The notes: a model not told the origin generated them from the sequence alone. A DNA stretch of 64,000 nucleotides from Lineus longissimus (GCF_910592395.1 NC_088309.1:13830599-13894598), one strand, 5' to 3'; numbered from the stretch's first letter, positions 23,378-36,032 are shown. Numbers and translations: made by a program.

Positions 23378-26225
23378 ATGCCCACGGTTTTTTTAGTTCA
23401 GCTGACAAAGTCAGCAAAGCTGGCAATATTGCTAAGGGAATGGTGTCTGTCCTTCCTTCCATCCGTGTCACTTTTGAGCATTTTGTAACCGAGGCACTTT
23501 GTTGAAGCTGCTAAATTAGGAGTAGCCTAAGGGGAACTCAGAAACCAGCGCGATCCGACCTACATTCGGCGAATGAGGTCATCGGGAAGTTTAAACTTCT
23601 TTCCTTTACACCTCGGTCCACAGAGGAAATATTGTTCTCAAATCTGGCCGAATATTTTTTAATCATTTTTCATTTTTACTTGTAATGGAATTAGTTTAGT
23701 TTTCACCGCCAGTTGGCGCTACAGGCACATTCAACTGATTTTTTGACGATTCAAAAGCCCGGGTTATGACGTATAGTTGCGCAGTTGTATTCTGCGCATT
23801 GAATTGGCCAAGGAACCAGGCTATATTTCAGCATACCCACTGTGACCAGTCTGAAGATGGAAGATTGATTTTGTAACCAATTTTCTGCTAAAAAGTAGTT
23901 AAGTAGGCGATATTATCACTAGTTCCTTTCAGTGGGTAGTCATAAGGTCTTAAGGGAATACTTTCAGAAATTAGTTCTTGAAAATTTGGCCACAATTCTA
24001 TGAAAACTATGTCGGAAGTGCACGCTCTGTTCGCGATGTATTTTGAAGTTGAGAATTCCCACAGTATGTGCAGTGAATTGGCATGATTCTGTTTGCATAT
24101 TGGTTTTTAGTACTACAATTCTTACATGAGTAAAAGGAGACATTCCAATCAACACAATAATGTTACTCCCATAAAAATTGATTCAAAATTGACGGAGCTA
24201 CGGCATTCTGTTCGGCAATTGGCAGCGCTGATAAAATACATTGCATGCTAATGCATGCCAAATGGCACACTTTAAAAAGCGCTCATTGGACAACGTATAT
24301 GGAATCACCAGAAATGACGTCATCGCAGGTCTAAATCTTCTATTATAATAATACTGGAAGGGGGACGAATAAAGTCACACTTGGAGGCGTTGGATCGCCT
24401 TGAAATTTTGCATGAATGGTGGTGACACCTTTCCCTGGTGCAACGTCTTGGTTTTTTGTTCAAAAATTTACTTCAGCGGAGCAGTTATGAGGGATTTTTA
24501 TTTGGACACTGTCAATTCTCCTTACCACTCACAGAAGCCAAGCCATTGATGTTAAGTTATGCAGGGGCTTAATCAATTACCTGCACTCCCTGTGGGGTGA
24601 ATAACATTACCTTTTGAACAGCTGGCTGTAAGGGGATGATTGGAACAGCCGGTACACCTGCTGACTTGCTGAACCGAGGTTAATGTTATTTTCAATCCAT
24701 GATTGCAGGTCACCTGATTTTCGAGATTTCGCGGGAAATGAAATTGTAAACAAACGCATGTGTGCAGTTCAAATGTAAACAAAAATGTATTTTTGGTACT
24801 TTTGGTTGCTGAACTTGGGTTTTCCCGCAGTTACAAGCTGGGGTCAAATTGGTGGTCTATTGTTTATGAGTGCTGTTTTAGTCAGAGCTAGCCCTTGATT
24901 ATGAACGGATTTTCAAATTAAGGTGACCATGGTCTTTTTATGTGCTCACCACAGCTTTCAATACTTGATGTATCTGAAGAGGCGCGCTGAACCTGACATG
25001 GCTTTATCAAGGAGCTGCTCACGGTGCTGAACTTCTGGCTTGCCTGTCGACTAAGTGCCTTGCCCGAGACATTGCTACATGTAGGAGGAGCACGCATTTT
25101 AAAGTTATAGTAGTGATAGTACAGTTGGTTCGAGCCATTTGGAAGCCGACATGTGAAGGCCTATCTGGGTTCTCCTTCTTCTCTGTATGAAAAGGGGCAT
25201 ATTGCTGACTAAGGAACGAGGCATATTGACATTGCCTCATCATCTCTATCGGACCAATTGATATACTTTTATATGCACGCATACATCACGCCATTGCAGG
25301 GTCCGAGTCTGTGGACAATTGGTTTGATTAATTTGTCTCTTCGATATTGCTCCTTTATTGCATTAGATTTTCATCGCAATTCAATCTATTCAAGAAATAG
25401 CCAATTTGAAGCTGTCTGCACCAGAGATGGATCGGTTCCCGATCGAATCACTAGGGATAGGCAGTAGAGCACAATGCTAGTAAAAAATTGATTGGTTCCT
25501 GATCGACTCACTAGGGATACGGAGTAGAGCACAATGTCATGAAAAACGACCCTTTGTATTGTAAATTCCAGTCACCTGCAGGACAGGTCAATTTCTCTCA
25601 ATAAAATTAATTTTTTTGACTCCTGTAATCACTACCTTATTAAAAAAAAAAGACAGTGGTGTTAGTCCCAAACCAGTCATTTATATTTATTTTGACCTGT
25701 GTTAAATCAGGATACCTCTCAATTACAGACAGCATTTTGTATCCTTGTGCTGTACAACCCAGCCTGGACATACTACAGTTGTCCATGGAGAAGTCACATC
25801 CTCTCTGACACTTCTTGTGTGTAAAGCTACCGATACAACATACTGAACCTGTAATATTTACATACCATGGATGATTAGTTAAATCATATTTCATCCAGCT
25901 GGCAGCTCTGCATTGGAAATTTTAGTGGTATAATGTGTTCTCTTGACCTTCAAACAGTAGTATAAAGCCGATATTTACTACTTTACACCCTCAGTCCGGT
26001 GTTATTAGGTCATCCAGCTGAGCGCCAGGCCCTCGGGGCCTCTTGTTTAAATATCACAAAGATAGAATTCGATAATTGAATAATTGGCTATTTTCAGCAG
26101 TGAATGGCATATTTAGTTGGTCATGGTTCTGTTGTATTTGGGCCAAGCTAATCCTGTCTCTTCAGTATGTAGCAGGCAATTTTTAAAATATCCAAAAACT
26201 AACTTTTTTCTTTTCGTTTTTTTCA
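23378..26225. other. Intronic sequence with minor repeats
   Basis: A 60-bp direct duplication lies at about 25428-25545 ('gattggttcc.gatcga.tcactagggata.g.agtagagcacaatg'). A repeat end 'cgccaggccctcggggcctcttgtttaa' lies at about 26019-26047. A minus-strand Cys-rich ORF (25894-25640) is discussed under findings. No gene was recognised. Confidence 0.4.
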
Positions 26226-26229
26226 CAAT

Positions 26230-26590
26230 GTGACTATGAATGACTTGTGACTATGAATTTCCACTCAACTCCTCATGACGCCAACATGCTCTCAAGGTCT
26301 TGTGTATCTACATTGGCCCAGAGGCTGCTCTTCCTCTTTGTGAACATCTCTGTTATGAGGAGTTTGGCTTAGCGTTGTCAGACCAAATTGTGTGACACAT
26401 CCCTCGGCGATTGATCATCCGAACAAAGGCTTGGAGAAACTCATCTGTGGTCTTATGATATGTCAGCTCTAAGTGGACCGTCCTCTTTGTGGCGCAAGTG
26501 AACAAGCATATGCATGCTTTCTCTGGTTTAGTCTGTCCTCGCATTTTAATGATAAAAATAGCATCGCAAAGCGAGCATAAACCCTCAGCC
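26230..26590 (-). pseudogene. BEL/Pao integrase core fragment
   Basis: The minus strand reads KACICLFTCATKRTVHLELT, then TDEFLQAFVRMINRRG and IWSDN. These match the BEL/Pao integrase catalytic core: the 'yiclftCa.tRavHLE' strand, the 'fl.a..r...rrg' helix and the second catalytic Asp in SDN. After a stop the frame resumes as DLESML then GVEWKFI, the segment that leads to the third acidic residue in this family. Integrase would insert LTR-retroelement DNA; this copy is broken and lacks its remaining parts. Same strand as the protease and gag fragments at 28.6-30.3 kb, so probably one old element. Confidence 0.75.
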
Positions 26591-26739
26591 TATTAAGGTT
26601 GAAGGTGAGATAATGGTGAAGTTGGCTTAGTGGAGTGGCTAGTTTGCATATGGAAATTAAATTTGTAAAAAACTTATTTTGAGGATGTGAGTGTGGCGGC
26701 CATATTGAATGTTGAATCGCGCTGATTATCGAAAGGAAC

Positions 26740-28640
26740 CTTCCCCTTACAAAACTGCATTAGGCCTACACTCACTAAAAATTGATTCCATCCTCCAAGC
26801 CGTTCTCGAAATTGACGGAAACCAATTTCAAGCACGTTGCCCTGTTGACCATATTGAGAATCAGAACGAGCCGGTTTTCGAAGGGAACCTTCCTCTAGTC
26901 ACCCCCGACGTACAGTCCTTCAAAAAAGTAAATGGACACACAAAAATCAAATTTTCTTGAAAACGGCTGGTGGTAAATCGATTCGGTTTGCTGCATTTGA
27001 TAGGACATTTAGTTGTGCATCATGGTATCTACCACATAAAAATTAGCCATTTTATCTAATACCGACTTTTATTGATTTACAAAAGGCCCCAAAATCAACT
27101 TTTTCGTTTCCGATTTTTTTCGTACTTTTTCTTGATAGGATGAATCACCATGATGAAAAACCCACGTCCCCATTAAGGTGATGAAAATATCTTGTGTTAA
27201 TTGGTGGGAAAACAGCATTTTATGTCAAAATTTTGCACCTTGTTTATTGACTTTGGAATTACTTTGGAGAAACCCCCTGGTGATCTTCACCACCAAGCCT
27301 ATTGAATTCGAACATGCTAGTGTATTGAACCCGGTCACACGCTACAAAATTTTGAATTCAGTTTTTGTGAATAGGCCCGATGAGCATGTTGAATGTCAGC
27401 AATTTCAATATAAATGGGATGTTGGGTTAATAAGTTGCAGATTCAAGTGAAAACTGTGGAATTTCTTAGATATTCACTCATAACTCAACAGAAGCTTCCA
27501 GTCAATATAAAATTTGCCCCCAAAAAATGCGTGATAAAAAAGTTGATTTTGGGACCTTTCATAAATCGAAAAAATTGACTTATAGGTAAAATAGCAAATT
27601 TCCAAGTGGTAGATATCATGATGCACAACTAAATGCCCTATCAAATGCAGCAAACCGCATCGATTTATCACCAGCCGTTTTCAAGAAAATTTGATTTTTG
27701 TGTGTCCATTTACTTTTTTGAAGGACTGTACATACCAAAAATGAATTTGATCAGACGAACGGTTCTCCTCGAAATTGACAGAAACCGATTTCAAGCACGC
27801 CGCCTTAGTGGCCATATTGATAATCGGAACGAGCCAATTTCCAAAAGGAAGCTCACCCTAGTCACCCTCAACGTACATACTAAAAATGAATTTAATCTGA
27901 CGAACGGCTCTCCTCGAAATTGATGGAAACCGAATTCAAGCACGACGCCCTGGTGATCATATTGAGATTCAGAACGAGCTGGTTTTCGAAAGGAACCTTC
28001 CTCTAGTCACCCTAAACGTACATACCAAAAATGAATTTGATCGAACGAACGGTTCTCCTCGAAATTGATGAAAACTAATTTCAAACACGCCGCCCTGGTG
28101 GCCAAATTGATAATCGGAACAAGCCCGTTTTCAAAAGGAACCTTCCGCTAGTCACCCCCAATGTACATACGAAAAATTGAATTGATTGTCAAAGCCATTC
28201 TCCTTGAAATTGACGGAAACCGATTTCAAGCACGCCGCCCTAGTGGCCATATTGATAATCGAAACGAGCCCCTTTTCAAAAGGAACCTCGCTCTAGTCAC
28301 CCTCAACGTACATACCAAAAATGAATTTAATCGGACAAATGGTTTACTTGAAATTGACGGAAACCGATCCCACCCTGGTGACCATATTTAGAATCAGAAC
28401 GAGCCGGTTTTCGAAAGGAACCTTCCTCTAGTCACCCCCAATGTACATACAAAAAATGAATTTGACGGAAACCAATTTCAAACAGGCCACCCTGGTGGCC
28501 ATATTGATAATCAGAACAAGCCCGTTTTCAAAAGGAACCTTCCTCTAGTCACCCCCATGTACATACCAAAAATTGAATTGATTGTCAAAGCCGTTCTCCT
28601 TGAAATCGACGGAAACCAAGTAGCAGACGCCCGCCCGCCC
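26740..28640. repeat. About 145-bp tandem satellite interrupting the BEL/Pao element
   Basis: The unit contains 'gaaattgacggaaacc.atttcaagcacg', '.tggccatattgataatc.gaac.agcc', 'ggaaccttcctctagtcaccc' and 'acgtacataccaaaaatgaattt'. The 'gtacatac' phrase recurs near 27727, 27872, 28017, 28163, 28308, 28443 and 28556, so units are about 145 bp with shorter ones at the end. A single diverged unit lies at about 26790-26920. It sits where the RT of the BEL/Pao element would be expected. Confidence 0.8.
26912..27731. repeat. Inverted repeat, about 190-bp arms, 440-bp spacer
   Basis: The left arm (about 26912-27101) includes 'tccttcaaaaaagtaaatgg', 'tttgctgcatttgatagg' and 'acatttagttgtgcatcatg'. 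The right arm (about 27540-27731) is its reverse complement with scattered differences, for example 'catgatgcacaactaaatgc'. The first and second blocks of satellite flank it, so the hairpin lies inside the satellite array. Confidence 0.8.
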
Positions 28641-29001
28641 GGACGGACGGATGGACGATCTCCTCAATAGCTAATGCTTCAATCTTGACAACTCCAATAT
28701 TGACAACAACTCTTCTCAGGCACTTGGTCTCGGTAGTTTGCCCTTTTAAGGTTGCGATGCTTAACATCTCACAAGGTCCCTTCAAGACAAGGGAATCAGC
28801 TATTCGCTTCCAGATGTATGACCTCTGACTGCCAGGATCCAATAGCAGTCGCAATTTAAACTTCGTCCCGCTATCTACTGTCGACATTGTAGTCTGCGCT
28901 GTTTGTACTAAGACTTGTGTTGCTTGGGCTGGACTAGACTTCACCAGTAATCTGGTCACCTTTTTTTTCTTCTCTTCTGCCCTGTGACTGATGTATAGCA
29001 A
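28640..29001 (-). pseudogene. BEL/Pao aspartic protease-like fragment (DUF1758 type)
   Basis: The minus-strand ORF reads VLVQTAQTTM, then LRLLLDPGSQRSYI with the D-P/S-G-S protease-like active-site phrase, followed by IATLKGQTTETKCLRRVVVN. The 'LLD.GSQRSYI' signature is typical of BEL/Pao retroelement proteases. The protein stops in satellite sequence; no RT follows. In an intact element it would cut the Gag-Pol polyprotein. Confidence 0.7.
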
Positions 29002-29249
29002 GCGATGATGCTTCTTTCCACAGCCCTCTATTGAACAGCTTGCTGACCGTCAGCTCCCCACTGAGTGACTGGGGTTTGTTGATGCAAAGACATTCGGATT
29101 TTGCCAGATCTCATCTATCTTCTACACTTTTCATCGGAATGTCTCGACAGCTGCTGTTGTCGTGATCTTGCTGGCTGATGACACAGAACTTCTACCTTTT
29201 TAAGCTCCAGTTGCTTCCAGCTAGGCTGACGCTGTGAAGTGGCTTGGCC

Positions 29250-30343
29250 TTGAGTCCTGCTTCCTCACATCCTAAGTGAAACTCTTCTTTGCAGTGAAAA
29301 TGGAAAATCCTTTCTCGGGATCTTTCTTGTTTCCATTTCTATCTCGAGCCTCCTTGCATAAGACCTGCAGATGCAAAAACTTGAACAGCAACTCGACGGG
29401 TATTTCCACCTCCTCAACATCCTCCAAGTACAACTCCCACTTTTCACACAATTCTGGATACATCTTCATTTCTAGTAGTCGTATGATCAACATCTGCACA
29501 TGCTGGTCTTCAGGGTTGAATCTTAGAGCCTCTAAAGCTCAGATCCGATTCTGCAATGTATGCTGAAGATCTCTAAGAGTGGCAGCAGTCATGTTGCCCT
29601 TGATGTCCAAACCAACGATTGACTTGACTAGTGACGAGACAATCATGTGCTTCTGGCCAAACTTATCCTAGATGGCATTCACTGCATGCCAATAGCTCCC
29701 AAAAGTGATTTCAAATCCCTTGATGCATTTCAATGCTAATCCCTTCCAAGTACTTCATAAGTAGACAAATTTCTGAACATCTGACAAGTCTCCATTAGCA
29801 TGTACTGCACATTGTTACTGGTCCCAGTTTGGTGTAAACTCCAACAAGTTACCACTGAGGGATGGCAGGTTCAGCTTTGGTGGACGGATTGCATTGGACT
29901 AACTATCACCGTGACCATGATGACTGGAATCACTATGAGAATCAACAGAAGACATGTCCTTGGCTGAAGTGTACTCTATTATGTATGCAGCTGCTTGGTC
30001 TGAAATCCGATGCAGGTCTTTCCTCTGTCTTCCTTTGTTGTCACATTCTTCTTCAACATCCTCTGCTTGGAGCAAATCCATAATCATGTTATGCATTTAC
30101 ATGTAGTCCTCTTTCACTTCAGCAAGCTCCTTTACCCGAGCTTCGACTTTTCTTAGAGTTTCCTGGCTCTGATGTAAGTGCTAAAATATCATCTTTGATC
30201 TCTTGTTCCAAGTCCATCACTTCACATACAGTCTGCAACTTGAATGGTGAGGGTGGAACTCCATCTTGACGGCGACGACATCGACCCATGATGTAGCTAT
30301 GACACTCAACACTAGACTCAAATAAATCAACTTGAAGCGACAA
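29250..30343 (-). pseudogene. BEL/Pao gag-like region (DUF1759 type), broken
   Basis: Read on the minus strand: a polar N-terminal part (about 30343-30119), then segments matching BEL/Pao gag. These are LEGIALKCIKGFEITFGSYW followed by HAVNAI (about 29760-29670), FGQKHMIVSSLVKSIVGLD (about 29655-29600), an LRDLQHTLQN helix, then LPELCEKWELYLEDVEE-like sequence (29499-29272; visible residues YPELCEKWELYLEDVEEVEI). Several in-frame stops. It lies upstream of the protease fragment on the same strand, as expected for a BEL/Pao element. No LTR pair was recognised. Confidence 0.65.
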
Positions 30344-30514
30344 ACTAATGTTATCACTAGTAGCGAGGAATTCTTACTATGTAAGCTTGATACTAGATGA
30401 CAGTAAACTAGGCGCAGAGTCACTAATTTGGCATTTGACACTACTGTCACTATTTGACGTTAATCTAAACAACTTTGATGTATATACTTCTCTACACAAT
30501 ACGAACACTGAACA

Positions 30515-30665
30515 CAAATGTCACTCGCCATACTCAATATTCAACGCAAATGTCACTCTAGAAACTCCATGTTGAACGCCAAATTCACTCTAGAAGCGCT
30601 ATGTTGAAGGCAAATGTCACTCGCGATACTCTATGTTGAACGCAGCTGTCACCCTAGGATAGAAA
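30515..30665. repeat. Short degenerate tandem repeat, about 37-bp units
   Basis: The phrase 'aatgtcactc.a.a.t.c.atgttgaacgc' is repeated about four times with many changes (for example near 30506, 30547, 30612 and 30645). Confidence 0.5.
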
Positions 30666-31945
30666 CTGTGACTGTCACTCAAAATACTTGATGTTTGACA
30701 CACTAATTTGACACATCAAAATGACGTCTTCAATCTGACAGGTTCACTAGAATGTCAATTACTATAAATGCCAATGGCTGGTTGCATCTCAATTCAAGTT
30801 CACTTGAATTCACATTGAAACCCATGAGCTAGGACTTTCCAAAGCATACCCAACTGCAACAAGTTACTGCAATTTTGGTCCACAACTGTGTGGATACTGA
30901 AAATAGAGCCACCAGGTAAATCCAGTTTTCAAAGAATGGTATTCAGTATGGAAGTCCGAACTTATGCAGGTACTCATAAATTTACCAATACCACTCTTGT
31001 GTTAACACTGCAATAATGAAAGTCAAAATGACACACTCAAAATACTATTAGGCCTACTGTTACAGGTATGGCTGACTTCTGTCAGCACTCGATCAGTATC
31101 ACTTCTCTCATCGGTAGACTGTTGGATAATGTACCACTGTGTCCAGCTATGGCTGCATGGTTAGCTCGCCTTCTCAATTGCTCTCTGGAACCATGCAGTG
31201 ACAAAACTATACCTGTATGTACTGTACTGTACACACACACACACAAAGTATGAACTATAGAACACAATGACATCAAAATACTATAAAATCTGAGGGACTG
31301 AATTAACGCTAATTTTAAACAAACAAAACATATCTGCATTTATTTACGAAAACAAAATTTGAAAACCGTAACATGAGTAAACCGCAATAGATGTCTATGC
31401 TTGCAACTCCATGGTCAGTAAGCGGTACCGCTGTTCGTAAACAAAAGTGTCCACTTTGAATCCGCTTCACTCGACGATACAGGACGTTCCTCGATGTTGC
31501 TCCTCACACAAATGTTCCAAAACCCAGAGTAAATGGGCATATTCCTGCAAATCATAACTTCATCCACACATAGACAGTCATTATTCGTTTCAACTATGAG
31601 TTTTCGTCGCCCGCTCTAGTCTCGTGGTCGTCGCTAGTAAGAGAATATTCCTTGAAAGCGTTATTATCAGCTACATCCTGTGACATCACCAATGCTTATA
31701 CTTGGCGTGAATTTTGACTTTGTGTCCGTAGCGTGTAATTGTCTCTTGGGACTAAACAACGACCTTTTAGAGAAAAGAAGGCATTCGAAAATGCTTTCAC
31801 TACACACAGAATTTCATTTTCTTTCATATCCGTATTGTTTTAAGCAAGTTGTGAGCAAAATAGGCCAGAGGAGCATTTTTGGAGTTATGTGCCATTCTGC
31901 TTGACAAAGGTAGCAAAATCAGAAACTCATATTTGTTCATTTCAG
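30666..31945. other. Intronic sequence upstream of the last 4E-T-like exon
   Basis: A short (CA)n run at about 31231-31243. No gene, LTR or other repeat boundary was recognised. Confidence 0.35.
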
Positions 31946-32139
31946 GAAATGGGCCCCTCTCACCTATTCCAAGTTATCCAAAATCAGCAAGCCCTAATCC
32001 TGGTGCTGATTTATCGAAATGGTTTCAGATGGATATGTTAAAACAACACTTACCTGCCATGCCACCAATTCCTGGGCAAGGACCAAACGTTTTGACAGTG
32101 GATGAATTGGAGCGTCGCCAACAGGTGCTGACTAACTGA
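31946..32139 (+). CDS. EIF4ENIF1-like: 4E-T (EIF4ENIF1)-like, terminal coding exon
   Basis: Acceptor ttcatttcag ends at 31945; phase 1, completing a Gly codon with the previous exon. It encodes about 64 residues: a Pro/Ser segment (GPLSPIPSYPKSASPNPG), then the conserved end ADLSKWFQMDMLKQHLPAMP, and VLTVDELERRQ shortly before the stop TGA at 32137-32139. From memory, the extreme C-terminus of animal 4E-T has the same layout (D-L-x-x-W-F ... L-P-x-M-P ... V-D-E-L-E-x-R-Q). This is the basis for naming the gene. No domain contradicts the call; the N-terminal eIF4E-binding part lies outside the window. Confidence 0.75.
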
Positions 32140-32385
32140 AAGAGCCGATCTCAAGATAAAAGGTTCTCTTGAAACTGAGCTGAGATCCAGGATACTTTGC
32201 ATATTATGACAGTATCGTCAGCAGTTTACAAACAGATGATCCAAAGTGGTCAGGTGCTGTATACATAATAGTTGAGGGTAGGAACTAGTATCACTGCTAC
32301 TACTCTTGGATGTGTGACTGACAAGTGCTGGTGTGATTGATTGTAAAAAGGGTAATATTGCCAATAAATTTCAGTGTTTAGTGTG
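32140..32385 (+). terminator. 3' UTR and poly(A) signal of the 4E-T-like gene
   Basis: A canonical AATAAA at 32363-32368, 224 bases after the stop codon, followed by a GT-rich stretch (tcagtgtttagtgtgg) typical of a downstream element. The exact cleavage site is not visible. Confidence 0.6.
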
Positions 32386-32910
32386 GACAGGCCAAGGAAA
32401 TATTTGGACTTTAGAAAACTAATTGTAAATACATGTACTTGGACTGTAAGAGTATGTACAGGTAATTGAGATTTTCTTTCCTAATAACTTTATTCCGTAG
32501 GAAAGTTGCTCCGCAAAACAAGAAATTTCGGGTCATGATTTGGCAATGTGTGTGACATGCTTCAAACTTTTGGATCTTTGTGTTACGCCAATAGTCTGCG
32601 TCAGTTGCAGTCATTTTCTGTTTGACTGATCTTTTGTATTAGGAAAAATACTGTAGACCTTCTAGGTTTTTTCTAATGTTCTTCTCTGAACATTTCTACT
32701 GATAAAGTCTTTGGGGTACAATTTTTTTTTCATTTTCACAAAAATGATCCTATTTATACTTAGGGGATGTCACCTTATGGGGTGTCACCACTGATGTCAT
32801 CTAAAAAATGTCCAGAAAAATTATTCTGAGTCAGAAACTCTTTTTCATGCATTAACTGATATATAAGAATATACTTTACAGGATTAAAAAGCCACTTTTA
32901 TGAAATACCC
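32386..32910. other. Intergenic sequence, nothing recognised
   Basis: AT-rich, with no supported ORF; ends at the next repeat copy. Confidence 0.35.
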
Positions 32911-33623
32911 TTTTTGGCTCACCGTAGGGAGTCTATAATACCGCTGTGTCCGTTGTCATCTGTATCCTGTTTCAGAAACAGTGCATGTTTCTTAACCACG
33001 AGAGGTCACCTCGCTAGAGGTCAGGTAAACCCTGACACTGAATTATGCTCCAATCTGATTCTTGACTTGGCCACCAGGGGGGCCAGAAGTGGAAATCTAA
33101 GAAGTGTGATATCTCTCTTATATGTGCCTCGTTTTCGATAACATTTTAATTGTAGTTTCTCCTAGCAAGGATACATCACATATCATGCAGTTTTTTGATT
33201 TGACCTAATTTTCAAGGTCTCAGCGGTAAAATGGTGTAAATTGGCGTTTGAAACCTATGACACGTTTCTTAACCGCTAAAGCTATGAACTTGAAATTTGG
33301 TACACGACTCCCTACGTCATGTCACCTCTGTCACCGAAATTCAGTCCAATCTGAACTTCGGTCCGGTCTGATTCTTGACTTGGCTACCAGAAGGCCAAAT
33401 TTATAAAAGGTAAGAAGTGCACTATCTGGCTAATTAGTGAATTTGTTTTTGATGATATTTTCATGGTAGGTACTGCGAGGAAGGATCCATCACATATCCT
33501 ACGGGATACTGACTCTCTTTTGACCTATATACTATACTCATGTAGCATGTTTCTTAACCAGCATGAACTCCTAACCACCAAATATTTATACAGTGAGCAC
33601 AATGGCCCCTGGCTGTTTCATTT
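32911..33623 (+). repeat. AGCTCACC-family repeat, short copy
   Basis: Head 'tttttggctcaccgtagggagtctataataccgctgtgtccg', two tiles ('ggccaccaggggggcc' at about 33070), and right end 'cagtgagcacaatggcccctggctgtttcattt'. Confidence 0.75.
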
Positions 33624-35024
33624 AAAATTGATTACTCAAAGCCAGCTCCAATTGCCCCAAGCCCCTTTTACAGACTTCACCCTGGCACCCTTGTGGAGGC
33701 TCATACCATCTTTTGGCAAAACTCAAACTCAACGTTCTCATCCGATAAGCTTGTGATTGCGAAGTTCCTGTGATGTTAACATAAAAACACCTCAACAAAG
33801 AGAAGTTCCCCCCTAAGTCATTGGTCATTTTCTGTGGTATCCCGAGCAATGTAATTGAAATTTTCGGATATCTTCACTATGTTCTTTAGCTTAATTGCTG
33901 AAAAGGACAGGGTCATGCCTGTTTTAACGTTTTAGGTTTGCGAGCAGCGAAATATTGTCTTGAGATTGCCAATGATTGCCAGGAAAAAAGTTAATGAAAG
34001 GGGTTTTTGTCTCTTTTAAAACCAGCCCCTTTTTAGCCAGTGAAGCTTTAGGATTGAGTACAAGCTTGCTGGCAGACGACGCAATAGATCAAAATGCAAG
34101 AGCACTCTATATTCTGCCGTGAGTAATGATTAGTTGCATTTAAAAGTAATGTTATTTGCTTTTATTTAGAGAAAAATAACCCGATTCCAACAGACCTTTT
34201 CGGTACTTCCGGTAAGAGGCTTCCCAGACTTATAATTTGCATATTCCTAATGGACCTGCACATTTTACACCATTTTCCTGATAAAGTTATATTGGGTTGG
34301 AGGTATTTTCGTGGGGAAATTTCCGGGGAATACAAATTTTGTTGACCAGTGCAGCTGAAAATAATATTCTGCTTTGTTGAAGTTGATTTTCAGCATATTT
34401 TAAGTTTAGTACAAAATTTATTCAGCTGTGCGACATGTCAAGGCGCAATGCTATTGAATATCATACCTCAAGTAAAAATCTGTGAATCTCATTGGCTCGA
34501 ACCTGTCACGTTGCAGGTTTTATTTTCGTGCAATGTCTAGGACAGTGGCCATCTTGTTTCTTGATTCAATTTGTGGCGGTGAATGACAGATATTTATCAG
34601 ATATATTCGAACCCTTCAGGGGATTTACAGAGCATGCTTGCAGCTTTTTTTGTAGGATAAAACAATGAGATTTTGATGCACTCTTGAAATAAAAGGGATC
34701 AGGTTGTCATCATATTATAGTGAATACCTCGATTTGCGAGAATGACCACAAAGTTATGTACATTTTGTTCCTGTACATTTAAACCTTCATATTTACCTGG
34801 ATTTTTAAAGGTTTTCTTCATGCATTCCTTTGACATAATTGAGAATGCCAATGGTGCTTAGCCTGAATTTCATGACTAAGTCTTATAATACATCATTGAA
34901 CAGAACGTTTGTGGATCAATGGCCCCAACACCTGCCCAACAACATGACATCCATTGTCTCAGTGTGGTCTTAAATGAAAGCATCAAGTGGGAAAACATGC
35001 ACCCGTGGCAACCAATATCTGCTA
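33624..35024. other. Intergenic sequence, nothing recognised
   Basis: No supported gene or repeat boundary on either strand. Confidence 0.35.
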
Positions 35025-36032
35025 GGGAGCTTATACAATACCGTGGCGTCCATTGTCTGTCGTCGTTATCGTCGTCTGTAAGCGGAGCACGTTTTGTCAC
35101 CACTAGGGGTAGATGGCTAAAACTTGTTGTGATGGTGGCTTTGGGCAATATGCCCAGACTTTTTTTGCGATATGACGTACTTTCTGGTCTCCAGGCAGCC
35201 ATCTGGGAAATTGGTTTTTTGCCTTTTTGAAGCTAGTGGTTGTGCGTAGAGTGACGAAATTTTGTGGTGGTTGTTTCTAATAAGGTTAAATGACATATCA
35301 CCCGGGTATTTGATTTGACCTAATTTTCAAGGTCACAGAGGTCAAAGTTCACTGAATCACAGATAGGTGGCACATTTCGTTTCTATTTGAGCTAGAAGGT
35401 TCTAAACTTGTGAGGATATGTTTCTAGGGACCTTCTATTTTACCCAACAAATTTGTCTCACTCGAACTTCAAATATGGCTGCCAGGCCATCTTGAAAATT
35501 AAGCAAAGTCAGATTGCAACCAAATTTCATGTGATTGTATATCTATGTACTCTCTACAACATCCTTGATTTTCAGTAAAATTCATCAACCAATATGGCCA
35601 CCACACGGCCATCTTGGAAATTTAACAAGTCCTAATACTCCGAAACTAATTATCGGATTGCAACCAAACTTCATGTGCTCTTATCAATTTCCCTAATTTT
35701 CAGTCTTATTCCATTACAAATATGGCAACCAGTCCGCCATCTTGAAAATCTAACAAAGTCCTATTACTCCTAAACTGTTGAACAGATGTCAACCAATTTG
35801 CATGTGATATGTACAATCTCTTCAATAACCTTGAAATTCAGTCAACCTTATAACCAAAATGCTATACTTAGATGGTACCGGTAATATTCTTTTGTGCCAT
35901 CGACCAGAAGAACAATATTATTCAATAGAATCAAAACTGGTGAAACTAGCCAGAAACTGTTCTCCCCATATCCACTGTAAATGACATGCATTACATTACC
36001 CGAGGTGAGCACATGGTCCCTGGACCATTTAA
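35025..36032 (+). repeat. AGCTCACC-family repeat with 'tatggctgccaggc' tiles
   Basis: Degraded head ('tagggagcttatacaataccgtggcgtccattg'), a short CGT run, then tandem 'aaatatggc.gccag....ccatcttgaaaat...aac..agtcctattactcc' tiles of about 110-120 bp (35465-35800). Right end 'cgaggtgagcacatggtccctggaccatttaattc'. Confidence 0.65.

Larger units (their letters stand above)
15986..31945 (+). other. Intron of the 4E-T-like gene (16.0 kb)
   Basis: GTGAGT donor at 15986 and ttcatttcag acceptor ending at 31945; the phases of the flanking exons agree (phase 1). It holds several repeats plus decayed DIRS-type and BEL/Pao elements listed separately. Confidence 0.65.

Noticed and set aside
34876-35230. 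Overlapping ORFs of about 105 codons on both strands
   Set aside because: They cover the head of a repeat copy (35025 onward) and have no protein-like character.
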